A DNA stretch of 64,000 nt from assembly GCA_036924285.1 (NCBI GenBank), contig JAYKYS010000002.1:43601501-43665500 (forward strand), given 5' to 3'. This DNA is from Asterella californica. Taxonomy: Eukaryota > Streptophyta > Marchantiopsida > Marchantiales > Aytoniaceae. The notes beneath the pieces are model-generated. The model was not told the origin of the DNA and did not search any database. It was given only the letters and a program-made list of their open reading frames with translations. Every line of letters begins with the position of its first letter. The stretch's first letter is position 1. Position numbers and translations under genes: made by a program. Positions 20,886-32,159 of this stretch are shown here, in pieces.

Positions 20886-23416
20886 TTACCCCTACAGATA
20901 GGAGAATCCCTCAAAGTTTGACGATTTCGTTCATGGTTCGTACGAACGGTCAGAAACTGCACAGAACGTCTATCATCTGGACTACGGATCCTAGCATAAT
21001 GAGATCCATCATCCATCACCTTGGTCTCCATTCGAACCGCAGTGATATAAGGCTGACCAAGAATCACAGGATATGAAGCAGAAGATTGCACGAAGAAATG
21101 TTGATCCACATCCACATCACCTATCTTCACCTTCACGTTAGGACAAGCGCCGTATAGCTCACCTTTCTGGTTGTTTGCAGCACGTAACACCCAACCATGG
21201 TTTAGCTCGATAGGCCACTGACCTCTCTCGTACACCTCCCGTGACATGATGTTGATCTCAGATCCGTGATCAACTAAAGCAGCAACAGGTTCAGCCAAAC
21301 TTCCAAGACGAACTCGCGTAGCAGTTGTAGCACGAGCCCAATGCCTCCTTCTGAAATCACTATCAGTAGCTGGACTCTCCTCGCCAACTTCCTCATCATC
21401 GAACTCAATAGTGTCGGTACCAGCAACCAACGCTTCTTGCTGGTATCTCTTGTCATCAGCTTCTTGAAAATGCACCTTCCCAAACTCTGCATCATTCAGA
21501 GAAGCTCCTACTACATCTATCATCTGACTCTCTACCTGCTCGGACATCACCTGTCTCTTGCGCTTGATGATGTCGATGATCAGTTCGTGAAACTCCCTCT
21601 TTGCAATACCAAGAACTTCTCGGAGAGAAAACTCGATCCGTGGATCTAGTATCCTCTGCTCCAAGATGCTCTTCAGATCAGTAGAAGTTTCAATATCAGC
21701 TGCCAACTTGTAAGCCGGTCCCTTCCCCTTCTCTTGGGCAGTAAACCGCCTACCAGCAGTCGTTGGCTCCTGCTGGGATCTCTGCACATCCTCCATAGGA
21801 CCTGGTGCAGGTGGAGGAGCTGCAGAAGTAGACGGGATGTCTTCAGGAAGAGCTGCTCGTCTCCTTGTGACTCTCCGTCTATCCCCAGTCTCCTCAGGAA
21901 TTCCAGTATCAAGGTCAGAGGCTTCTCGCCGTCTCTTCTCCTCCACAGAAGCATCCTGCCAATGAACGTGTCTATCTACATCCAAGAATGCTCTGATAGA
22001 AGCAACATCTACAGGATCTCCCCATCCTGTGACCCTACGAATAGACTCTGCTCCCCTCTTCAGTACTTCAGAAGGAACGGGGGCAATACTCTTCTCAGCA
22101 GTCCTATCTAGCAATGTAGGACTAGAAGAAACCTCAATATGTCCAGCATATACATCAGGATTTACCGGTGGTGCCATCAATGCATGTACAGTTGCCGCCG
22201 CAGCAATCTGAGGTAGACTCCTCATGCCTCCTCGCCCAAACTGCGTGCTCAACGGCTCTCCAGTAGAAGAAAGGTGCAGCCTACCATTCTGATAGCGAAC
22301 CACACCATCTCGCAAAGCAGCTGTGAGCTCTTGACAGTCTCCTCGGAAATGATCAGGACTGTCACACCAAATACATCTACGAACCGGAGCTCCTCCTGGA
22401 CGTGCAGCAGCAGGCGCCGGTGGCTGCTCTCTCTGCAATCCAGCTAGCTCTACCTTCAGCTCTCGCATCTGTCGAATCAGGTCTTCAATCTGGTTCTGTT
22501 GACCATGGTTCTCCGCAGGTCTCTGAACAGGTGCCCTTTGTGCCGGTGCTGGCACAACTGGCATCAAAGGAACTGCAGCTGGGACAACAGGTCTGGGAGC
22601 AGGGACCAAAGGCTGCTGTACTTGAGGAGCAGCATAAGGTGGAGTGACCACTTCTGCAAGCGGACGTCCTCCCACAGCCACTCTTCCTCTCCTTTGCCTT
22701 GTAAGTACAGCCACAGCATCCTCAACTCTCCCCCAATCCATAGTAACACCTCCCTCAGCAGATCGATCGGCCAACATAAAACATAACCGATCTGCCGTAG
22801 CATTATCGGTAGCCTGCAGGAAAAGCTCTGTTTTCCTAGCATCTAGGGTGATTCGCTCTAGAGTTGAAAGTTGTCGGTATTTCTGATCAAACTCTCTCAG
22901 CAACTCACTCAGACTCATCATACGACCAGGTTGCTGCTCAACCCAGTCTAAGAACGTCCTCCTAGTAACTCTCTCTGAATCCTCCTCAAGAAACTCCTCT
23001 CGAAGAGATCGCTCAAAACTCATCCAGACTCCAAGATTTCTTCTCTGTACATCCCTAACTTGGTCCCGCAACTCAGGAATGACAGCTAACTCAAAGCTTG
23101 CTATCATCTCAGCATCTGTAACCCTAACCAGCTCCATCTCTCCTCTATACTCACGCAGATATCTAGAAATATCTCTACCTTCAAACCTTCCACACCTATT
23201 CACTATCGCTTGCAAAGCCTTGGTGGATTTTAACTCACCCCCTCCAACGATCGGATGTTGTTGGACCAGGGCCGCAAGCGTCTTCAAGATCTCAGCCGTG
23301 TCCAGACCAGATGCAGTTGTCGTTGTAGAAGACGCAGGTGCAGTTGACGGTGCAGCAGTAGACGTTGATGCTCCAGCTCCAGAGGCAGCAGCAGCAGCTC
23401 CGCTCTTGCGATCCAT
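20861..23416 (-). CDS. gag: E3 Gag-protease polyprotein
   Basis: This 851-residue minus-strand protein forms the particle and carries the protease. The frame extends to 23452, but the first ATG is 23416. An alanine- and threonine-rich N-terminus leads to a capsid-like region homologous to that of E1, then a proline-rich stretch. A CCHC knuckle, CIWCDSPDHFRGDC, starts at residue 348. The conserved block FSLREVLGIAKREFHELIIDIIKRKRQ follows. The protease has ALVDHGSEINIM with Asp 716, again DHG rather than DSG. The gag stop is 20861-20863. It overlaps the start of pol by about 25 bases, with the heptamer GGGTTTT in the overlap. Confidence 0.92.
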   Translation of the reverse strand: MDRKSGAAAAASGAGASTSTAAPSTAPASSTTTTASGLDTAEILKTLAALVQQHPIVGGGELKSTKALQAIVNRCGRFEGRDISRYLREYRGEMELVRVTDAEMIASFELAVIPELRDQVRDVQRRNLGVWMSFERSLREEFLEEDSERVTRRTFLDWVEQQPGRMMSLSELLREFDQKYRQLSTLERITLDARKTELFLQATDNATADRLCFMLADRSAEGGVTMDWGRVEDAVAVLTRQRRGRVAVGGRPLAEVVTPPYAAPQVQQPLVPAPRPVVPAAVPLMPVVPAPAQRAPVQRPAENHGQQNQIEDLIRQMRELKVELAGLQREQPPAPAAARPGGAPVRRCIWCDSPDHFRGDCQELTAALRDGVVRYQNGRLHLSSTGEPLSTQFGRGGMRSLPQIAAAATVHALMAPPVNPDVYAGHIEVSSSPTLLDRTAEKSIAPVPSEVLKRGAESIRRVTGWGDPVDVASIRAFLDVDRHVHWQDASVEEKRRREASDLDTGIPEETGDRRRVTRRRAALPEDIPSTSAAPPPAPGPMEDVQRSQQEPTTAGRRFTAQEKGKGPAYKLAADIETSTDLKSILEQRILDPRIEFSLREVLGIAKREFHELIIDIIKRKRQVMSEQVESQMIDVVGASLNDAEFGKVHFQEADDKRYQQEALVAGTDTIEFDDEEVGEESPATDSDFRRRHWARATTATRVRLGSLAEPVAALVDHGSEINIMSREVYERGQWPIELNHGWVLRAANNQKGELYGACPNVKVKIGDVDVDQHFFVQSSASYPVILGQPYITAVRMETKVMDDGSHYARIRSPDDRRSVQFLTVRTNHERNRQTLRDSPICRGKGFLKPLS
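20879..20885 (-). promoter_or_regulatory. E3 candidate -1 frameshift site
   Basis: On the minus strand GGGTTTT is in gag phase (G GGT TTT). The -1 frame has a TAA directly upstream and is then open through pol, so the frame change must happen here or in the following 18 bases of overlap. GGGTTTT is the known slippery site of barley yellow dwarf virus. Confidence 0.7.
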
Positions 23417-23463
23417 CTCTTCTCCTTGTAGCAACTCAACCTTCTCAATCAATCACCCCAAGA

Positions 23464-23482
23464 GCTCTCAGTGGAAGCACCA
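23464..23482 (-). promoter_or_regulatory. E3 primer-binding site
   Basis: The minus strand reads TGGTGCTTCCACTGAGAGC two bases after the 5' LTR. It is identical to the E1 primer site although the LTRs differ. Confidence 0.82.
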
Positions 23483-23484
23483 GA

Positions 23485-24791
23485 TATCGGATTGAGAGTC
23501 TTCCTGGGAAGGGCGAACCTTCTGGCTGTGATATGAGCTTGAAGGCTGTGTGCAATCTACTCAGGGAAGCGTAAGGCTCCTGGCTGTGGCTGGTTTACTC
23601 AAAAGGTTGGCTTTCAGGTCACAATAGGGCTATAAACACTCACACAGATGTGTAAGATCTAGTAATATACCCAGAAGGCGAAATTAAGGTCTAGCTGGCA
23701 GTAATAGGATTCGGCGGTGAACTTTGACACTTACGGAGAGGAAAACTATGAAGGTTTAGACCTCTAAACTTCCCCTACATGCAAACGAGGTACTACTGAA
23801 CTCACAGACGAAATTTCAGCCTGAGATCGAATTCTGACACGGAGATATGAACAGAAAAGTTTTGAGCAAGAAAACTACGGCAATTTCTGGTACCTAGCTG
23901 GCTATTTCAACCTATAACAGGAGTTTGGCTCGATCAATTTCGAAGTTTCTTACAGGATTTGCAGTCTACAGGGTGCTGAACATCCCTGTGAAGTTGGGAC
24001 TCCTGAATGTACACAGAACTGTAGATCTCCTCCTCTGAAGTCGCTGCTCTAGATTAAGAGCTTTTCAGACCCCCTCAGCTTCAGCGGCCGCCCTGAATTA
24101 CTCAGTTGCTCAATCGATATGAAACTTTTTGTGAAATCGTAGCCCTGCTGGCGGAGAACACAACCTCGAAGTTTTGAAGCAATTTCCTCAAATCTGCTGC
24201 GAGTGACACTGAAAACCCTAAATCCAACCCAAATGATTCAATTCTAGCACAATCCGAACTTCAATTGCTCATAACTCCGTCTTTATTGACTCAAATCGAT
24301 CGAAATTTTCACTGGAAGTGCTTGGCATGACGAGACCTCTCTCCCTGTGCTCTCAGATTTCGAAGTGCCCTCACAAATTGCTCGAACTCCACTCTAGAGC
24401 TCTGTTTCTAAATTTAGAGTTTAACTAAAGACAAAAACAGACCAATGGGAGTTCATAGCTCCACTTGGTTGTCCTTTAGTACCCTAAACCACGTGGCAAC
24501 TTAGTTTTACTCATAGGCTGCCACGTCAAGCTCCCTAGAGTGCTAGCGTAAAACTTAAACTACCTAAAACGACGCGCAGCCCCGAAGAATAACTTAAATC
24601 AGCTAGAAAGCGTGCATGGGCGACACGCAAATACAACCCATGAGCTTAAACCCTATCATCAACCTACCAAGACTCAAAATGTATGACATCCTCAAGTGTC
24701 GACATCTATGAGGTCCTAACTCTACTCAGAGACATTAACGCTTGACAAAGAGGTGAATTATTTACAATGTAAAATAATTCACATCACGACA
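23485..24791 (-). repeat. E3 5' LTR
   Basis: This 1307-bp repeat is the upstream LTR in element sense. It ends ..CCGATA instead of ..CCGACA at the junction with the internal region, the one difference noticed. A TATA-like TTTATAG lies about 170 bp before the LTR end, as in E4 and E5. Confidence 0.93.
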
Positions 24792-25501
24792 GCGCGCTTC
24801 TGGCTCTGGTCCCTGCTCCAATGCGACCCCACTGAGCTGCCTCCGTCGTCAGCTCCAGTCTACGCCTCAATCGATCAAGCCGTCCACCTCCGATTCCACT
24901 CAGCTGCTTCCAATGTCAGCTTCCGGGAGATTCTCAGGAAACGCGTTTCACTCAGTATGCTTCTTGCGCTTCAGCAATTCGACCTCGCCTTCTTGCTAGC
25001 TTCTAATCGCTATGTCCTCACTCAATTTCTCCTTGCTGATTTCCTCACTCGAAGCTCACCTCGCTGATTTCGATCTTCTGAAGAGCGTGCTTGCTGCGAG
25101 AAGTTGGAATGCGCTAATGCGCTTCCTGCGCATCTTCCCCGCAGATTACGGATTTCGACCCTAGGTGGCTTACCCGACCTACCTACCACCTTGGTGTTAC
25201 CTAGTAGTTACACCCACTCTCTTACCTGGAAATTCATGGTTAGGCTTTCGCGGTCGCTGCCTTCCGAAAGATGGGTGTCTTCCGCCGTCTTCCGTCTTCC
25301 GAAGACGCAACTTAGAAGACAATCTTTCGAAGATGGTCGTCTTCCGAAGAAGTCAACTTATTATTACAAACAACCCTTAAGATCATCTTCCTGCTAAGGA
25401 AGACGTTACCTTAAGTAACAACGCTTCTTCAGTTATACAAACAAGTTATTATTCTTAAACATTTCAAAAATTTGTGAATCCTGTAATTTGTGGGCACCAC
25501 A
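24792..25501 (-). repeat. E2 3' LTR, proximal part (after E3)
   Basis: This is the rest of the E2 3' LTR. It starts with the duplicated GCGC of the E3 insertion and aligns with 35866-36567 of the 5' LTR. In element sense it starts TGTGGTGCCC at 25501. The preceding internal sequence has a purine-rich GTGAGGGTGGGC as a possible polypurine tract. Confidence 0.9.
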
Positions 25502-25555
25502 TACGCCCACCCTCACATGTTTGCGTCCCCGCAAACATCAGTATTTTAGCACTTC

Positions 25556-28500
25556 TGTTCACGTCCAGTACTTCTTGACACGCCACCCATTTACACGAGT
25601 GATCATCAATGTACCGTCCAACTCTTCCAACTGCAAGGAGCCGTTGTCGAAGATCTCCAAGACGCGGTAAGGACCCATCCAGCGAAGGGGAACTTAAGAT
25701 GCCGGTTGTCGTAGAGAAGAACCAAGTCCCCATCCACGACGGTCACCTTCCTCAGCTTGCTATCGTAGTTCACCTTACGTTGCGCTTGTACCTCGTATGT
25801 CTTCTCCAAAGCTCTATTCCTGTCTTCTTCAAACTCTACAAAGTTCAGAAGACGTTGCTCCTGGCTTTCTTCCTCTTCCATGCGTTTGGTTACGGCTAAC
25901 CTGTAAGTAGGGACCTCTAACTCGATGGGCACAATAGGTGTCATGTCATAAATTAGGTAGAAGGGTGTCTTCTGGGTCGTGACTTTAGGTGAAATCCTAA
26001 AAGCCCATAACACAGATGGCAATTTCGTGTCCCAATCATACACATGGTTAACAGTTACCTTATTCAGGATGTTACACAGAAGACTGTTCGACTTCTCCGT
26101 CAGTCCGTTCGCTTTCGAGTTGTATGGCGTCGTCTTCTGATGCTTAATCCTGAAGTATTGGGTCAAGAGGGAGATAGTCTCATTTAAGAAATGAGTACCC
26201 CTATCTGATACCAATTCCAGTGGACATCCGTACCGAGTGATAATGTTATGTCAGAGGAACCTGGCTACTACGGCGGCGTCGTTCTTCCTTGTTGCTTCGC
26301 CCTCCACCATCTTGGTAGCATAGTCGGTAGCTATCAGAATATACCTTACTCGTGTTCTTCTAGCCACCGGGGCGATAAGTCCAACAAAGTCGATTCCCCA
26401 CTTTTCAAAAGGAGCAAGCGGAAGAATGGGAGTAAGAGGCCACCTAGTAGTAGCTGTTGGTCTTCCCACCCTCTAGCACGCATCGCATTTCCTTATCTCA
26501 TGAAAAGTGTCGCAGTACATGGTCGGCCACCAGTATCCGCGTCTAACATCTTCTTCACTGTGGTTTTCAGCCCGTCGTGACCCTCAGCATCTTCGTAGTG
26601 AAGACCTGTGATCACTGGTTTAATCTCTGAAGGCTCAAGGCATCTCCTTAGCTTCTCGTCATGTCCCTTCCGAAACAAGATACCTTGGAAGATGGCGTAA
26701 GGACCTGCCTTGTGTAAGAAGACAGCCTTCTGCTCCGCATCCAATCCCTCGGGATACTGTTGGTCTTCCAAGAACTTCCTCAAGTCCCTGAAGATCGATT
26801 CTTCTGTGGAAGTCGCAAAGACTGGATCAGAAGATCTAGTCTCGTCTTCTGGGAAGTAGGCGGTACGCCCCCCCTCAGATGAAAGCGCCTCTGTGAAGAC
26901 TGAAAACAACTTCTCGTCAGGGAACTCGTCTTCCACCTCATCTTCTCGTCGTTCCGTCTCTAATCTGGATAGGTAGTCAGCATTAACATGCTGTCTTCCA
27001 GGCCTGTACTCAATTGTGTAAGTAAATTCCTGGAGTAGAAGAATCCACCTAGCTATCCTACCAGACAAATCTGTCTTCTTCACAAGATGTTTCAAAGAAA
27101 AATGATCCACATAGAAGACAAACGGGTTGGCTACAAGATAGTGCCTAAACTTCCTACAGGAGTAAATCATGCCAAGGCACTCCCTTTCAGTTGTCAAGTA
27201 CTTCTTCTCCGCATCACTGAGTTGTCTTCCCGCGTAGTAGATGGGATAATCCTTCTTCTTCTCATCTTTCTGACTCAACACCACCCCTATGGCGAATGCA
27301 GAAAAATCCACATAAATGTGGAAGACTCTCTCCCAATCAGGTGGTCTTAGGACAGGGGATTCCGACAGAAGCCTCTTCATTTCTTCGAATGCTTCCTGCT
27401 GCTCAGAAGACCAAATGTATGGTTCATCCTTCTTCAGCAACTTGGTGAGTCTTCCTGCTACCTCTGCGTACCTGTCAATAAACCTCCTGTAGCACCCTAC
27501 GTTGCCCTGGAAGCTTCTCAACTGAGTCAGGTTAGCAGGTGGGTGAAGTTTCATAATGACTTCTACCTTAGCACAGTCGACTTCTATGCCTCTTCCAGAA
27601 ATCCTATGTCCTAGCAAAATTCCTTCTGACATACCAAAGAAGCACTTCTCAAGGTGAAGAGCCAAACGATGTTCTCTACACTTCAGAAAACACTTCCTTA
27701 GAAATATCAGGTGATCTTCCTTTGATCCAAACACGCAAAAATCATCCAAGAAGATCTCCATGAAAGTGCGAAGATACTCCTTGAAGATTGTGATCATCAA
27801 TCTCTGGAATGTGACGAGCGCGTTGCATAAACCAAACGGCATTTGATTGTACGCGTACGTGCCCCAATCAGTAGTGAAAGTGATTTTCGACTTGTCTTCT
27901 TCTCTGATTGATACTTGGTTGTACCCAGAATACCCATCCAGGAAGCTGTAGAACTCATGTCCTGCTACTTGGTCTAACACAGAGTCGGTGAATGGTAAGG
28001 GATGATGATCCTTCTTCGTGGCCAAGTTCAGCTTCCGGAAGTCATGACACACTCGGATCTTCCCTGTCTGTTTCTTCGGCACGATGACAATAGGAGCTAC
28101 CCACTCACTACTAAGCACTGGGAAGATGACTCTCGCCTTCAGGTATTGGTCGATCTGGTCCTTCACCAGAAGCGAGTACTTGGGGTTAAGCCGATACTGC
28201 CTCTGCCGTGCAGGAACAACGTCCTCCAGCAAGTCAATGCGATGCTCTCCCAATTCTCGAGGTATGCCCTTCATATCTTCTATGGTCCATGCGAAGACAT
28301 CCTGGAACTCCGTCAGAAGTTCTCGGAAGTCTTCCAACTATTGGTCCTCGATCACCTTGGAAAGCTTCAGCTTCTTCCCAGGAGCAACCTCCATTTCTTG
28401 AAGATCATCTGGGTTTACCATTCCTTCGGTGTGACTGTACTCACTAGCACCAAAGTATTCCGGTTTGGGAGCTTCTTCTGATTCAGATTCGTCTTCTGGA

Positions 28501-29160
28501 AGACCAACTGTCGGATCTTCCGAAGGGAAGACGATACTTTCGTCTTCTGGAAGACCAACTATCGGATCTTCTGAAGGGAAGACGGTATTCTCGTCTTCTG
28601 GAAGCTCTTCTTCCGCAACTTCGTAGCACTCTGTGTATCCACAGATCACTTCTTCTGCTCTCTTTGCTACTTCTGTAGTACACAAGTTATTCACCACAAA
28701 CTCATTATACCGTTCATCACTGTCAGAAGACGCAGCTGAGTCTTCTGAAGTGTACCCCTCTGTTGTAGAAGGAGTTTCACCTTGGTGTCCAATCTTCTTC
28801 CAAGGAAGCGAGACCTTAGTCTTCTCACCTGGCTTGGGTGTAGGATTGGGAAATCTCAACCGATGTCTTCTCCAATCGATGTTTACATTTGCAGCATACA
28901 GCCATGGTCTTCCTATCAACACCTGATAACCAACCTTTGCTACAAGTCGTAAAATGATGTAAGTGAGGTAAAAAGATACTCCACCTATTACCGTTAAGAC
29001 ATCTTTGAGTTGCCCCAAAGGTCGTCTTCTGGTCTGGTCCGCCATTCTGAGAATTCTCGGAGTAGGCTGGAACTCAGTGAAGCCTAGGGCGTGTGCCGTT
29101 TCTTCAGTCATGATGTTAACTCCTTCTTCAGAAGACAGCCATGGATCTCCATATCAAGTT
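25556..29160 (-). pseudogene. pol: E2 Pol (protease, RT, RNase H, integrase), broken
   Basis: The minus-strand pol of the Tat/Athila-like element. A protease-like region has EEGVNIMTEETAHALGF and LIGRPWL. A linker follows with 17-residue acidic repeats. RT has VCHDFRKLN, FYSFLDGYSGYNQ and the box FLDDF. RNase H has FHIYVDFSAFAIGVVLSQ. Integrase has an H-H-C-C finger (LHYEDAEGH to CDAC), DFVGLI, SDRGTHF and NSKANGLTEKSN. Damage seen: a frameshift upstream of the protease near 29110, TAG after VIEDQ (28338), a frameshift in the integrase finger near 26550, a TAG just after CDAC, TGA near 26251, and a frameshift near 25680 at the GPY region. The intended order of domains is clear, but no intact enzyme is possible. 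Confidence 0.9.
28491..28600 (-). repeat. 51-bp tandem repeat in E2 pol linker
   Basis: Two full 51-bp units (starting 28491 and 28542) and a partial third (28593) encode 17-residue acidic repeats of the type VGLPEDESIVFPSEDPT between protease and RT. Each unit carries GAAGAC/GTCTTC hexamers. Confidence 0.85.
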
Positions 29161-31801
29161 CTGGGGCTCTCAAGTCCTCATGCTCTATCCTTAAGATCGG
29201 GGTGCTCTGAGGAAGTCTAGATGTCCTCCTCTTCCTCGATCCTCGAAGCACGGATTGCAACAACTTCCTATAGCCAGCGTTGTCATCCAACAGCTGTTGG
29301 AAGGTTACATCCGTCTTCTGATTCCACAAGTCTCGAGGAGATCGCTTCAGAAGAGCGACTGGGGTTTCCAATAGAGAAGATGTAGTAGCTGCTTCCTTGG
29401 TTGGAAGTCCAGAATGGTGTCTTCCCTCAACCTGAGGCTGTTCTCGTGTGACAGGGGCTGTCGTAGTCGGTGTAGGAAGCTGCTGTACTATCTTTCGTCG
29501 CTTCTCCAGCTCTTCTTGCATGATCGCTTCAACCTCTTGCCTAATGTCAGGAGCAAAGTACTTCGGATCTTCTCGGTCGTAAGTAGGAGAAGAAGGTCGC
29601 TACGGGGAAGATGACCTCTCCTTTCGCTGCTTCTTCTTCTTGATCTCCTTCTGACGGGATTCTGACTTCCCTTTGCTTCTGGTACTTACCTTGAACACAG
29701 CTTCATCTAGAACTTCTTCTGGAGGCCAACTGTCTGAATCCGGGCTAGGGCTCCAAACAGTGCTATCCGCCAAAGTAAAAGAAGAAGCTGCCTCAAGTGA
29801 CTTTGTCTTCTGAGCTGCAGTCGTCTTCTGCAGCTGAGGTTCCTTTCCTTTGTGCTTCCCGGAGTCCGGTTCGTCTTCCTCGATATGGAGACAATCTGTA
29901 CAATCCCCAGGATCTTCTTCTTCTATCGTGATGTGCTGCACCACTGCTAACTCGAGTTTAGAAGCTGATGCAGCTTCTGTAGGAGGCGTGGTCTCAGCAA
30001 ATCTCACCATTTGTCGTGGCCGTAAGGTTTGAGGACAATTCTCTGTGAAATGACCGGCTTCCTTACAGTTCCCACACAAGGGCACTTGCCCAATCTGTCT
30101 TCTCGGATGAGGACAGGTGGACCACCAGTGTCATGTCTCTCCACAATTATTGCACGTTCCAGGAAGAGAGTTGAGAGGTCTTTGTGATGAAGAAGGTTGC
30201 CAGGGTGTCCTGGTCTGTACATTGCTAGCTCTATCCCTAGGTACATAACGATTATATTGGGCGGGAGGAGTAGGAGTGAAGGGTTGTATTGTCTCGATCC
30301 TATAGCAGGTTTCTCCACTCGGATCGTGTAGATATCCCTCATCGTCTTCTTCCCATCCTGCCCAGTTGACAGCTTGGTCCTGCGTACACTGATCTCTGGT
30401 GTGCCCGGAAGAGTTACAAAGATTGCACCAAAGGTTTGGTCGGGAAGCCGTAGGTTGCTTTCGCTTGTCCTTCTGGTTCAAAAGATGAACTTTCAAGTCG
30501 GCAAACTGCTTCAGAACCTCATCGATACAGGGATCAGGTGCAGACTGAATGATCTGAGTTGGAGGCATCTTCTGCACAACTTCCTCCCTTGCTCGCGTCT
30601 TCTCCTTCTTCTTCTTCCGCGTCTTCTTCTCTTGTTCAAATTCGGATTCTGAACTTTCGACAGTAGACTCTTCAGAAGTAGAGGATGCTTCCGAATCACT
30701 GTTATCAGTTTCAGTGGACTTGGACTTCCTCTTGGACTTCCTAGAAGACTTCTTCGACTTCTTGGACTTCTTCGAGGTCTTCCCTCTGTCTTTCGTCATA
30801 TTCCGAGTGATGCTCGAGGTTTCATACTGCTCGGCATACTTCTGTACTTCTACTAAATCATCACCTCCTCCTCTTCTGCAGTACAATTCCATATCCTGAG
30901 ACAATCCTCCCAAGTACCAGTCCACGGCTTGTTGAGCACAGTAACCGGGTCTTCTTTGGTTCTGAAGGATGTGATCCAGGAGGTCTTCAAACCTCTCGGT
31001 GTAATCCCGCAGTGTCTCTTTCTTCTTCCGTTCGAGTCTCTGAAGTTCTATGAGGGTCATCCGATCATAGCCTACTCCTCTAAACCTCTTCAGAAAAGCT
31101 GCCTTCAGAGTAGCCCAAGCGGCCATTACTACACCATCATCCAACATCTTACTCATCCACTTCCTTCCCTTCCCTACGATCAGACTAGGAAATACCCGGA
31201 GTCTGTCAACATCAGCGTCTTCCTTGTTGGATCTAGAGATGGTCTCGAACATCGTGATGAAGTCGTCCGCGTCAGCATCATCGTCGTACGGATGGTACTT
31301 CTACCGAGTGTGGGAAGCCATGTCGACTGCCGGCTGGTGTGACTGCCAACTTCTTCCTCCCTCAGGTCCAAGTGGTGGAGATGGTCTTCTCGAAGGTCCA
31401 GACCTATCTGAATCGCGAAGGTCGTCTTCTGAGTCAGAACTACTGTCACTGCTATCTTCCGGGACGTCTGGAACGATCTCCTCCACTCTTCTCTCACCTT
31501 GAGAAGCTTCTTCCGTACTTGGGAAGACGTCTTCCGAGTAATCAGTACCAAAATCCACTTTGTACACGTGATCACCCTGTTGGCTTCTGTCTTCGTCAAA
31601 GATTATGCTCGAGATGGAAGGCTCTTCCAACTCTACTGATCGGATCTTCCTGAGCTCTTCTTCTTTCCTTTGGTGTCTCAGGGATATCCGCTGCTCTCTA
31701 GAAGCGGTTCGCTGGGGTGAATTTACCCACTCAGGATCTTTACCCGTGCGTCTTCTGCTTCTTCCTCTGGTTGGAGGCATCCACCAGAGTGCTGAGAACA
31801 T
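29108..31801 (-). pseudogene. gag: E2 Gag with in-frame stops
   Basis: The minus-strand Gag of E2. The first plausible ATG is 31801, giving MFSALWWMPPTRGRS. An acidic serine-rich region is followed by a retrotransposon Gag domain (FITMFETISR to LRDYTERFEDLLDHI). A Lys/Glu/Ser-rich stretch follows, then three CCHC knuckles: CNLCNSSGHTRDQC, a damaged CNNCGET*HWWSTC and CGNCKEAGHFTENC. Three nonsense codons lie in one continuous frame: 31301-31303 (TAG), 30131-30133 (TGA, where Gly is expected in the second knuckle) and 29600-29602 (TAG). The frame ends at 29108, overlapping the protease frame. Confidence 0.9.
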
Positions 31802-32124
31802 ATGTCTCTCTTCTTCTATCACTAGATCCGGGAGACTGGATGTCTAAACAACCGATCACAGGTTCGGAACGTCTTCTTCTCCTGCTTTCTGTTGTACTCA
31901 CTGCAGTCTTCCAAGATCGAGTCTTCCTAGAACTCTTGGAAGTAGGGAAGCGGCTTCTTCCAACTCTCCCTGATGTATCTTATCAGCTTTTGGTTGCGGT
32001 TCCTGTCTTCTAGCAAGAAAGAGTCCCACAACACATTCAACTATAATCAAAGTTAGTTCGAAATGAAACTAACTACTGGCACACAGATCCAAGAAGCTTA
32101 GAACAGAAGTTACTAAGTTGAAAT

Positions 32125-32141
32125 CTCCGGCAGCGGCGCCA
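32125..32141 (-). promoter_or_regulatory. E2 primer-binding site (tRNA-Asp type)
   Basis: The minus strand reads TGGCGCCGCTGCCGGAG 18 bases after the 5' LTR. Athila/Tat elements commonly use TGGCGCCGTTGCCGGGG, complementary to tRNA-Asp; this differs by two bases. Confidence 0.8.
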
Positions 32142-32159
32142 AAAATGGTGCTCACTATA

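Larger units (their letters stand above)
15873..24791 (-). mobile_element. E3: Ty3/gypsy LTR retrotransposon, near-intact
   Basis: This 8919-bp minus-strand element is inserted in the 3' LTR of E2. Its LTRs are both 1307 bp and essentially identical; the one difference seen is at the terminal CA of the 5' LTR. Ends are TGTCGTGATG and ATCCGACA in element sense. The target duplication is GCGC (15869-15872 and 24792-24795), and the unoccupied site is visible in the other E2 LTR near 35866. Gag is intact, while pol has a single TAG. It shares a primer site with E1, but its LTR body is close to that of E4. Confidence 0.95.
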